A stretch of DNA of 64,000 nt. Source: Pedobacter sp. (GTDB lineage: Bacteria > Bacteroidota > Bacteroidia > Sphingobacteriales > Sphingobacteriaceae). Below the pieces are notes generated by a model. That model did not search any database. It had not been told where the DNA came from and was given only the letters and a program-made list of their open reading frames with translations. Each line of letters opens with the position of its first letter. Position 1 is the stretch's first letter. Both the position numbers and the translations under genes were made by a program. This document shows positions 56,681-64,000 of this stretch, piece after piece. The DNA is taken from contig JAVHXV010000012.1 of assembly GCA_031119475.1 (NCBI GenBank), positions 1 to 64,000 of the forward strand, read 5' to 3'.

Positions 56681-57487
56681 TTATGATTCCTTATATAATC
56701 CCCCAGCTTTCAAGGCCGATAGCTTGATCCCTTTGATAAATGCCGAGCTAAAGCCATTATGCTCCATTTCATTCAAACCAGCAATGGTACAGCCCTTAGG
56801 CGATGTAACCTTGTCGATTTCTCCTTCGGGATGGCTTTGAGTCATGAGCAATAGGTCTGCAGCACCTTTAGCGGTCTGTACAGCCATTTTGAGTGCATCA
56901 TGGGCATGGAAGCCAATTTCGACCCCGCCCTGTGAGGCAGCCCTGATGCTACGCAAAAAGAAGGCAATTCCACAGGCACAGAGTGCAGTAGCAGAAGTCA
57001 TCAAGTCTTCATTGATGTTGACAACAGCACCTACATTTTCGAAAAGTTCGGTCACCTTTTGCATATTTTTGTCGATGGCATTGTCACTGGCGATACAGGT
57101 CATGCTTTGACCGATTGCGATGGCCGTATTTGGCATGGCCCTGATCACCTGCACATTGTTACCTAGCGTTTCGCGTACATCGGCACAGCTTACACCAGAA
57201 ACTACCGAAATGACCAACTGCTTTTCTGGATTGATCGAGGAGGCGATTTCTTCCAGTACTTTTTTAAGTTGCTGCGGCAAAACGGCCAGCACCACAATGT
57301 CTGCATCGTAGATGGCCACAATGTTGTTGTCACTTACGTTAAAGCCCGCTGCAACCTCATCATTCATTAACTTGAGGTTCCTTCTGGTGAGCGTGATCGA
57401 TGATGGCTCGCAATATCCCTTGTTGACCAGGCCCTTGGCCAATGAGAGCCCGATGTTTCCTGATCCTATGATTGTTATTTTTTTCAT
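56681..57487 (-). CDS. proC: pyrroline-5-carboxylate reductase
   Basis: KKITIIGSGNIGLSLAKGLV, RAMPNTAIAIGQSMTCIA, ATALCACGIAFFL, VTSPKGCTIAGLNEME. Confidence 0.94.
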   Translation of the reverse strand: MKKITIIGSGNIGLSLAKGLVNKGYCEPSSITLTRRNLKLMNDEVAAGFNVSDNNIVAIYDADIVVLAVLPQQLKKVLEEIASSINPEKQLVISVVSGVSCADVRETLGNNVQVIRAMPNTAIAIGQSMTCIASDNAIDKNMQKVTELFENVGAVVNINEDLMTSATALCACGIAFFLRSIRAASQGGVEIGFHAHDALKMAVQTAKGAADLLLMTQSHPEGEIDKVTSPKGCTIAGLNEMEHNGFSSAFIKGIKLSALKAGGLYKES

Positions 57488-57550
57488 ATTGATTTCACAG
57501 ATTTAATATGATTTCACAGATTTTGATTAATTTGTTCAGATAAATTTTTC

Positions 57551-57592
57551 CGCTTTCCGCTTTAACTTTTAACTTTTAACTTTTAACTTCTC
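57551..57592. repeat. (AACTTTT)n heptamer repeat
   Basis: ccgctttccgctttaacttttaacttttaacttttaacttct. Confidence 0.9.
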
Positions 57593-57608
57593 ATTACCAG
57601 CCCAGCTA

Positions 57609-58391
57609 CTAGGCCAATAATTTAGTTCCAAATGCTGCACTACCCAACATGGGAAGTTCGTCTGCCTGTCCGATGTAGACGGCCGAAACTCCTTTTTTGA
57701 TGGCCTCAAAGGCATTGTGCAGTTTTGGGATCATTCCGCCAGCTACGGTACCATCTGCCTGTAGGGCTTCGAATTGGCCAGCCCTGATTTCCCTTACTAC
57801 CGAATCTTCATTGGCCACATCTTTTAGCACTCCTTTTTTCTCAAAACAGTAGACCAGATTGGTTTCTTCATGCTGCGACATGGCCACTGCTACAGCAGAA
57901 GCGATCGTATCGGCATTGGTATTGAGCAATTGGGTATCGCCATCGTGCGTAATGGCACACAATACAGGTATTAATCCGCTCTGCATCAAACTGGTTAAGG
58001 TGGCGGTATTGATTGAAGTCTCGTCCAAGTCGCCCACAAAGCCATAATCAACTGTTTTCACAGGTCGTTTTTTGGCTTGGATCAGATTGCCATCAGCACC
58101 TGTCAGGCCAATTGCGTTACAGCCCTTTGCCTGTAACTGGGCAACCATATTTTTATTGATGAGGCCTGCGTAGACCATGGTCACGATCCGTAAGGTTTCG
58201 ATATCGGTTACACGTCTTCCCTCGACCATTTTTGCTTCAATGCCTAATGATTCGCCCAATTCGGTTGCAATCTTTCCTCCACCGTGCACCAAGATCTTAT
58301 TTCCCGGCAATGCGGTAAAATCCAATAAAAATTGATGCAACTTCGCCGAGTTGTCGATTACATTTCCGCCGATTTTAATGATTGTTAACAT
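57609..58391 (-). CDS. argB: acetylglutamate kinase (or N-acyl-glutamate kinase)
   Basis: IKIGGNVID, LVHGGGKIATELGESLGIEAKMVEGRRVTD, VAGGMIPKLHNAFEAI. Confidence 0.95.
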   Translation of the reverse strand: MLTIIKIGGNVIDNSAKLHQFLLDFTALPGNKILVHGGGKIATELGESLGIEAKMVEGRRVTDIETLRIVTMVYAGLINKNMVAQLQAKGCNAIGLTGADGNLIQAKKRPVKTVDYGFVGDLDETSINTATLTSLMQSGLIPVLCAITHDGDTQLLNTNADTIASAVAVAMSQHEETNLVYCFEKKGVLKDVANEDSVVREIRAGQFEALQADGTVAGGMIPKLHNAFEAIKKGVSAVYIGQADELPMLGSAAFGTKLLA

Positions 58392-58497
58392 ATAATTGAT
58401 TACACGGATTAATTAGGATTATACAGATCTAACAGCTACCAAACTGTGAGAGATGTTTATTTATGTGATTAAGTTCAAATCTTTTGCCGTCACGACA

Positions 58498-58537
58498 CCT
58501 AACCTTTTAACCTTGAACTTTCAACTTTCAACTTCTA
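58498..58537. repeat. degenerate AACTTTC/AACCTTTT heptamer repeat
   Basis: acctaaccttttaaccttgaactttcaactttcaacttct. Confidence 0.85.
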
Positions 58538-59509
58538 CCGCTCCAGCATTATTTTCAGCACTGCCTGTGCGGCCCAAAGGCGGTTTCCGGCCTCGTGGAT
58601 GACCAGGGAATTTGGTCCATCTAAAATTTCGGAAGACAGTTCCAGATCGCGGCGCACGGGCAAACAATGCATGACCTTTGCATTATTTGTGATTTTAAGT
58701 TTCTCATTGTTCATCATCCACCCATCGGGATAGGTCAAAACCTTGCCATATTCCTTGTAGCTGCTCCAATTTTTGACATACACATAATCTGCTCCCTCAA
58801 GGGCATTTTCAAGTTGGTATTCGATCTTGGCCCCGGGTGTAAAGTCGACCGAGAGTTCATAGCCTTCAGGTTGGGCAATGGTAAAATCCAACATGCCTTC
58901 ACTTTGTGCCTTGCACATCCATTCGGCAAAAGAATTTGGGACCGCCTGTGGCAAAGCCTTTACATGGGGCGCCCAGGCCAAGACCACTTTGGGCCTTATG
59001 TTTGCACCAACTTTCATCGGGTCCCATGTCTCGTGGATGGTAATGATATCAGCGAAGCTCTGCAGCGGATGGCGCGTGGCACTTTCCAAACTTACTACCG
59101 GAACAGCACAGTATTTTACAAATTTATTGAAGAAATCTTCACTATAATCTTCATCGCGGTTATGTAGTTTTGGAAAAGAGCGGAGGCCCAGAATATCGCA
59201 ATATTGGCCCATTACTGCTGCGGCCTCACGGATGTGCTCAACGGTACTACCGTTCATCACTACCCCATCCTGAGTTTCCAAGGCCCATCCCTCTTTATCC
59301 ATGTTCATGACCATCACGTTCATGCCAAGGTTCAATGCGGCTTTCTGTGTACTTAGTCGCGTGCGCAGGCTCGGATTCATAAAAACAAGTCCCAAGGTCT
59401 TGTTCTTGCCCAAATGCTGGTGCGCATAAGGATTGGCTTTGAGCGCCAACGCATCGTTTACAAATTGTTTGATGTTGGGTACATCATGGACGGAGGTGAA
59501 TAGATTCAT
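58535..59509 (-). CDS. N-acetyl-/N-succinyl-ornithine carbamoyltransferase
   Basis: FMNPSLRTRLSTQKAALNLGMNVMVMN; GLRSFPKL; LESATRHPLQSFADIITI; AWAPHVKALPQAVPNSFAEWM. Confidence 0.93.
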   Translation of the reverse strand: MNLFTSVHDVPNIKQFVNDALALKANPYAHQHLGKNKTLGLVFMNPSLRTRLSTQKAALNLGMNVMVMNMDKEGWALETQDGVVMNGSTVEHIREAAAVMGQYCDILGLRSFPKLHNRDEDYSEDFFNKFVKYCAVPVVSLESATRHPLQSFADIITIHETWDPMKVGANIRPKVVLAWAPHVKALPQAVPNSFAEWMCKAQSEGMLDFTIAQPEGYELSVDFTPGAKIEYQLENALEGADYVYVKNWSSYKEYGKVLTYPDGWMMNNEKLKITNNAKVMHCLPVRRDLELSSEILDGPNSLVIHEAGNRLWAAQAVLKIMLER

Positions 59510-59520
59510 TTTTATTAGTT

Positions 59521-59939
59521 TAAAGTTAAAGGTTGAAAGTTCAAAGTCTAACTTTCTTAATTAATGAAATCAACATTGCCTTGATTTCGTTAATTTCCTT
59601 TTCCAATTCTGGATATGTCATTGTATCAATAAATTTAAGGTCTTTACTTAAAAGCAGTAAATATTCTACTTCATGGCATGAACCTAAAGACATCTGTAAA
59701 AAATGTGCAAAGTCCTTTTGTGAAAGCCGACCAGTACCTTCTGCAATATTTACTGCAATGGAGGATGATGCCCGTTTCAGTTGGCTTACCAGATTATAGG
59801 TTTCCGCCTTCGGAAAAATACCTACGGTTTCATAAATTTTTAGCGTAAAGTTATGTGCCTTTTTCCATACTATTAAATCTTTATACTTCTGCATCTGCCT
59901 TCCCCTCTTTAAACCTTCAACCTTCAACTTTCAACTTTA
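59521..59939. mobile_element. putative IR-flanked S23/IVP cassette between argD and the ornithine transcarbamylase gene
   Basis: IR-L 59521-59546 taaagttaaaggttgaaagttcaaag; IR-R ending 59939, reverse complement TAAAGTTGAAAGTTGAAGGTTGAAGG (21/26, mostly A/G differences). Confidence 0.55.
59541..59894 (-). CDS. four-helix bundle protein (S23/23S rRNA intervening-sequence protein family)
   Basis: MQKYKDLIVWKKAHNFTLKIYETVGIFPKAETYNLVSQLKRASSSIAVNIAEGTGRLSQKDFAHFLQMSLGSCHEVEYLLLLSKDL. Confidence 0.96.
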   Translation of the reverse strand: MQKYKDLIVWKKAHNFTLKIYETVGIFPKAETYNLVSQLKRASSSIAVNIAEGTGRLSQKDFAHFLQMSLGSCHEVEYLLLLSKDLKFIDTMTYPELEKEINEIKAMLISLIKKVRL

Positions 59940-59948
59940 TGCGTCCTT

Positions 59949-61079
59949 TTATTTCATCAAAGCACTAAATGCTAGCAAAAACTCATCCGCTTGTTCTTTT
60001 TTTAAGTTCAGGGCGGGCAATAGACGGATTACATTGGGCTTGGCCTCTCCGGTAAAAATGTGGTGCTTAAACAGCAGGTCTTTCTTTACATGGGCCAATT
60101 CTTCGGGCAGTTCAATGCCGATCATCAGCCCGCGGCCACGTACTTCCTTTACCTGCTCAAACTTGTTAAGTTCGGCAATCAGGTAATCGCCAAGTTCTTG
60201 TGCATTTTGCATCAGTTGATCCTGTTCAATAATTTCGAGCACTGCCAATGCTGCTGCACAGGCCAGGTGGTTTCCGCCAAAAGTAGTTCCCAATTCGCCA
60301 TGCCAAGGCTTAAATTTCGGCGAGATCGAAATTCCGGCAACCGGAAATCCATTGCCCATCCCTTTGGCCATGGTATACACGTCGGCGCTTACACCTGCAT
60401 AATCGTGCGAATAAAATAAGCCCGTCCTACCATATCCACATTGCACACTATCGGCAATGTAAACTGCATTGTGGGCATCGCATAGCGAACGTATTTTTTG
60501 GAGGAAATTCTTCGAAGCTTCCCTAATTCCACCAACACCCTGGATGCCCTCGACAATTACCGCAGCGATTTCATTGCCTTGCGCCGCAAAGGTCGCTTCT
60601 AAGGCCGCTTCGTCATTGTGCGGCAAAAAAATCACATTGCTGTTTTCGTTCACCGGCGCTACGATCTTTGGGTTGTCGGTTACGGCTACAGCCAAGGAGG
60701 TACGCCCGTGGAAAGCGCCACGAAAAGCAACTATCTTTTTTCTCCCGTTGTAAAAAGAAGCCAATTTTAAGGCGTTTTCATTCGCCTCCGCGCCTGAATT
60801 GCATAGAAAAAGCTGGAAATCCGGTTTTCCTGAAACCTCTCCCAACTTCTTGGCCAATTCTACCTGAAGCGGGATTTTTACGGAATTTGAATAAAAGCCG
60901 ACCTTGTTCAATTGTGCTGTGAGGCGCTGCACATAATGTGGATGGGTGTGTCCGATCGAAATGACGGCATGACCGCCGTATAGGTCTAAGTATTGTTGTC
61001 CATCTGCATCCCAGACATAGCTGCCCGATGCTTTGGTGATGGTAATATCGTTAAGTGGGTATACGTCGAATAAATTCAT
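59949..61079 (-). CDS. argD: acetylornithine (N-acyl-ornithine) aminotransferase
   Basis: DLYGGHAVISIGHTHP, NSGAEANENALKLA, FRGAFHGRTSLAV, ADSVQCGYGRTGLFYSHD, TTFGGNHLACAAALAVLE. Confidence 0.95.
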   Translation of the reverse strand: MNLFDVYPLNDITITKASGSYVWDADGQQYLDLYGGHAVISIGHTHPHYVQRLTAQLNKVGFYSNSVKIPLQVELAKKLGEVSGKPDFQLFLCNSGAEANENALKLASFYNGRKKIVAFRGAFHGRTSLAVAVTDNPKIVAPVNENSNVIFLPHNDEAALEATFAAQGNEIAAVIVEGIQGVGGIREASKNFLQKIRSLCDAHNAVYIADSVQCGYGRTGLFYSHDYAGVSADVYTMAKGMGNGFPVAGISISPKFKPWHGELGTTFGGNHLACAAALAVLEIIEQDQLMQNAQELGDYLIAELNKFEQVKEVRGRGLMIGIELPEELAHVKKDLLFKHHIFTGEAKPNVIRLLPALNLKKEQADEFLLAFSALMK

Positions 61080-61333
61080 TTTATAAGCTTAAAGGCCAAA
61101 GCTACAGCGATAGGTAGCTTTAACACAGGTGATAAAAGTCTGGCCACTAGTGCCAACATTAATTAATCTGAAAACTATAGCCAATGGCGGACCGCCGATT
61201 TTGTGAAATCTGACCGGGCTTTTCTTCCATTGATACAGCCATAAAATCATTGGCTATTTGCTTTTTCATGATTAATTGATGTCGATTCATTTTTATAATG
61301 TCTATATTTCTTTAGTCTTTAAGCTTTCTACTT

Positions 61334-62317
61334 TTAGAAATAGTTTGCTTTTAATTTTAGTCCTGCCGTTTCTTCCAATCCGAACATCAGGTTCATGTTC
61401 TGCACCGCCTGTCCGCTTGCACCCTTTAAAAGGTTATCGATGATGCTGATGATAAAAAGTTTGTTTCCATGCTTCTCCAAATGGATCAGTGCCTTATTGG
61501 TATTCACCACTTGTTTAAGGTCGATGTTCTTTTTGCTTACATGGGTAAAAGGATGGCCTTCATAAAATTCTTCGTACTGCTGCTTTGCCTCGTCCAGGGT
61601 CATTTCAGCTTCGGTATACATCGCTGCCAGGATGCCCCTTGTAAAATCGCCACGTTGCGGGATGAAATTAAATCCATGTGCTTGGCCCGGCTGCAATGCA
61701 GATAGGCTTTCTCCAATTTCGCCCAGGTGCTGGTGTTCAAATGCCTTATAAATCGAAAGGTTGTTGTTTCTCCAGCTAAAATGCGATGTGGCAGATAAGC
61801 TCTGTCCAGCACCGGTAGAGCCAGTAGTCGCATTGATGTGGATTTCTCCGCTGATCAGGCCCTTTGCTGCCAAAGGCAGGAGCCCAAGTTGGATACAAGT
61901 GGCGAAACAGCCAGGATTGGCAATGTATTGTGCTTTTCTGATCTGTTCGCGGTTAAGTTCCGGCAGCCCATACACAAAGTTAGCGGCACCAAGTCTGGAA
62001 TTTTTGTTTAACCTGAAATCCTGTGAAAGGTCGATGATCTTGATCTGCTCTTGGATCGGGTTGGCCTCGAGGAACTTTTTGGCATCACCATGCCCAACGC
62101 ACAAAAATAGCACATCTATGTTTTGTGGCACTTCATGGGTAAACCTAAGTTTGGTGTCTCCAACCAAGTCTGTATGCACGTCAGAAATCAAGTTTCCGGC
62201 ATTGCTCGTGCTATTTACAAAAGCGATCTCAACATCGGGATGGTTGATGAGCAGGCGCAACATTTCGCCTCCGGTATATCCCGCACCGCCAATAATTCCT
62301 GCTTTAATTTTTTTCAT
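61334..62317 (-). CDS. argC: N-acetyl-gamma-glutamyl-phosphate reductase
   Basis: KAGIIGGAGYTGGEMLRLL, YGLPELNREQIRKAQYIANPGCFATCIQLGL, GSTGAGQSLS. Confidence 0.96.
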   Translation of the reverse strand: MKKIKAGIIGGAGYTGGEMLRLLINHPDVEIAFVNSTSNAGNLISDVHTDLVGDTKLRFTHEVPQNIDVLFLCVGHGDAKKFLEANPIQEQIKIIDLSQDFRLNKNSRLGAANFVYGLPELNREQIRKAQYIANPGCFATCIQLGLLPLAAKGLISGEIHINATTGSTGAGQSLSATSHFSWRNNNLSIYKAFEHQHLGEIGESLSALQPGQAHGFNFIPQRGDFTRGILAAMYTEAEMTLDEAKQQYEEFYEGHPFTHVSKKNIDLKQVVNTNKALIHLEKHGNKLFIISIIDNLLKGASGQAVQNMNLMFGLEETAGLKLKANYF

Positions 62318-62368
62318 CATGTAATACACAGATTTTGATTAATGTCGGTCTTTTTCAACCTGCAACTT

Positions 62369-63562
62369 TTAACCTTTAATTTCATTCACTTTGTGCCAGA
62401 TCATCACCTGGTTACCGAAGATTTTAGAGAAGCCCTTCACATCATCGCCTGTCCAGGCATTGTTCATTTCGCCATAGCTGCCAAATTTATTGCTCATGAG
62501 GTCGTGTAACGATTCGATTCCGATTACCTGGAGGCGATAAGGCAGCAGTTCTACAAAGACCTTTCCGCTCACCATAGCTTGGGTACTGTCTAAAAAGGCT
62601 TCGATGTTCCGCATAATTGGATCGTGGAACTGCCCTTCGTGCAACCAGTTGCCATAAAATGACGACAGTTGTTCTTTCCAGCTGAGCTGCCATTTGGTCA
62701 AAGTATGTTTTTCTAAGGTATGGTGTGCCTTGATGATGACCATTGGTGCAGCTGCCTCAAAGCCAACCCTGCCTTTGATCCCGATGATCGTATCTCCAAC
62801 ATGGATATCCCTCCCAATACCATATGGCTGTGCAATAGATTGCAGTTGCTGGATGGCTTGTACCGGCTTCATCTGTTTCCCATCTATGGCCACCAGTTCT
62901 CCTTTTTCAAACGTAAGTTCCAGCTTGCGCGATGCAGTTTCGCTCACTTGCGTAGGCCAAGCACTTTCAGGCAGGGTTTCGTGTGATGTCAGGGTTTCCT
63001 TTCCGCCTACTGAAGTTCCCCACAGCCCTTTATTGATGGAGTATCTTGCCTTTTCGGCACTATATTCAATTCCATGTCCAGCAAGATACTCAATTTCGGC
63101 TTCGCGTGATAATTTGAGATCGCGGATAGGCGTAATGATTTCTACCTCGGGAATAAGGATGTTAAAGATCATGTCGAAGCGTACCTGATCGTTGCCGGCA
63201 CCAGTACTGCCATGGGCTACATAATCTGCTCCGATTTTCTTTACATAATTGGCAATAGCCGTAGCCTGGCTTACCCTTTCGGCACTCACAGAAAGCGGGT
63301 AGGTTGCATTTTTCAAGACATTGCCAAAGATGAGATATTTGATGCAGCTCTGATAATAATTTTCTGTTTCATCTACCACAGCGTGCGAGGCAACACCAAG
63401 TGCATAGGCTCGTTTTTCGATCTCCTTTAATTCCTCTTCGGAGAACCCACCGGTATTCACAATTACGGAATGTACTTCCAGATTACGGTCCTTGGCCAAA
63501 TGGATGCAGCAAAATGAGGTGTCTAATCCCCCGCTAAACGCTAAAACAACTTTTTTCTTCAT
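62369..63562 (-). CDS. argG: argininosuccinate synthase
   Basis: KKVVLAFSGGLDTSFCCIHLAKD; VAHGSTGAGNDQVRFD; YSINKGLWGTSVGGKE. Confidence 0.96.
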   Translation of the reverse strand: MKKKVVLAFSGGLDTSFCCIHLAKDRNLEVHSVIVNTGGFSEEELKEIEKRAYALGVASHAVVDETENYYQSCIKYLIFGNVLKNATYPLSVSAERVSQATAIANYVKKIGADYVAHGSTGAGNDQVRFDMIFNILIPEVEIITPIRDLKLSREAEIEYLAGHGIEYSAEKARYSINKGLWGTSVGGKETLTSHETLPESAWPTQVSETASRKLELTFEKGELVAIDGKQMKPVQAIQQLQSIAQPYGIGRDIHVGDTIIGIKGRVGFEAAAPMVIIKAHHTLEKHTLTKWQLSWKEQLSSFYGNWLHEGQFHDPIMRNIEAFLDSTQAMVSGKVFVELLPYRLQVIGIESLHDLMSNKFGSYGEMNNAWTGDDVKGFSKIFGNQVMIWHKVNEIKG

Positions 63563-63712
63563 GGATATGTGGGCTATGAGATGTGAGACAGGAGAGGTAA
63601 AAGCTAAGATGTGAGATTTTTGGATAGGAAAAAATGATGCGCTATGTCTCCATCTTTGTCTTTTATCCTTGTTCGTTTGTCTTATCTATTGTCTCGTGTA
63701 TTGCATCTGTTT

Positions 63713-64000
63713 CTATTTAAATAAAAGGGTAAACAATAATAAAATCGATTTTAATCCTGATTTAGGCTTTAGGACCAGTCGCTGTTTGATCCGCATAAAA
63801 CGCTCATATAGACCAGGTTTTTTCTGTAGCTCTTCTGCAAATACCTTGGCCGCTTCATGTTTCTTTTCTGCCGGATCGTACAACATTGCCGTGCACATGC
63901 AGTTTTTACGTTCTTTGAGCTTCAAAATCTCAAAGTTGACACAGCTTTGGCAGCCTTTCCAAAAATCTTCATCTTGGGTAAGCTCAGAATACGTTACGGG
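63713..64000 (-). CDS. C-terminal part of GNAT family N-acetyltransferase (ArgA-like position), truncated by window end
   Basis: Frame stays open to the window edge: ...PVTYSELTQDEDFWKGCQSCVNFEILKLKERKNCMCTAMLYDPAEKK...; upstream of argG. Confidence 0.65.
   Translation of the reverse strand, partial: PVTYSELTQDEDFWKGCQSCVNFEILKLKERKNCMCTAMLYDPAEKKHEAAKVFAEELQKKPGLYERFMRIKQRLVLKPKSGLKSILLLFTLLFK

Noticed and set aside
56249-59894. Diversity-generating retroelement (Avd is also a four-helix bundle)
   Set aside because: No reverse transcriptase, template repeat or variable repeat in the window

Overview
The window is a chromosomal segment from a Bacteroidota, most likely Sphingobacteriaceae/Pedobacter-like. 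This rests on TTTG-N~20-TAnnTTTG promoters, an N-acyl-ornithine-type arginine cluster, DUF6600 and IPExxxVDY proteins, and S9 peptidases. It is mostly housekeeping: an Lrp regulator, amidohydrolases, trpE-trpG-trpC behind a leader-peptide attenuator, hflX, rbfA, an AddB/AddA-like pair, tcdA, TatD, GH3, pyk, acpP-fabF-rnc, yicC-gmk-nadD, rsmI, prfC, rtcB and a large arg/proC cluster. I saw no rRNA, IS transposase, reverse transcriptase, cas gene or CRISPR array. Four signals stand out in the non-coding and accessory layer. (1) Two tandem class-II (Leu-like) tRNA-like genes carry a GUC anticodon loop, G73 and oversized, mutually related variable regions. They have compensatory acceptor-stem changes and their own promoter and terminator (609-1076). 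(2) Three S23/four-helix-bundle ORFs, one of them a pseudogene, sit at gene junctions inside operons. Each is flanked by an imperfect inverted repeat of about 26 nt built from short degenerate words, which resembles the architecture of 23S rRNA intervening sequences. Similar inverted word repeats without an ORF occur at several other junctions. (3) A family of nested palindromes (ACTTACGAAGT/CTTAAG/..., ACCTCGCAGGT/CTTAAG/..., GACTTTGTCAAAGTC) is dispersed between genes. Two arrays of the last type share a 44/64-65 bp spacing. (4) A trp attenuator has a WQW leader peptide upstream of an incomplete trp operon. All coordinates and alignments were counted by hand, and no database search was run.
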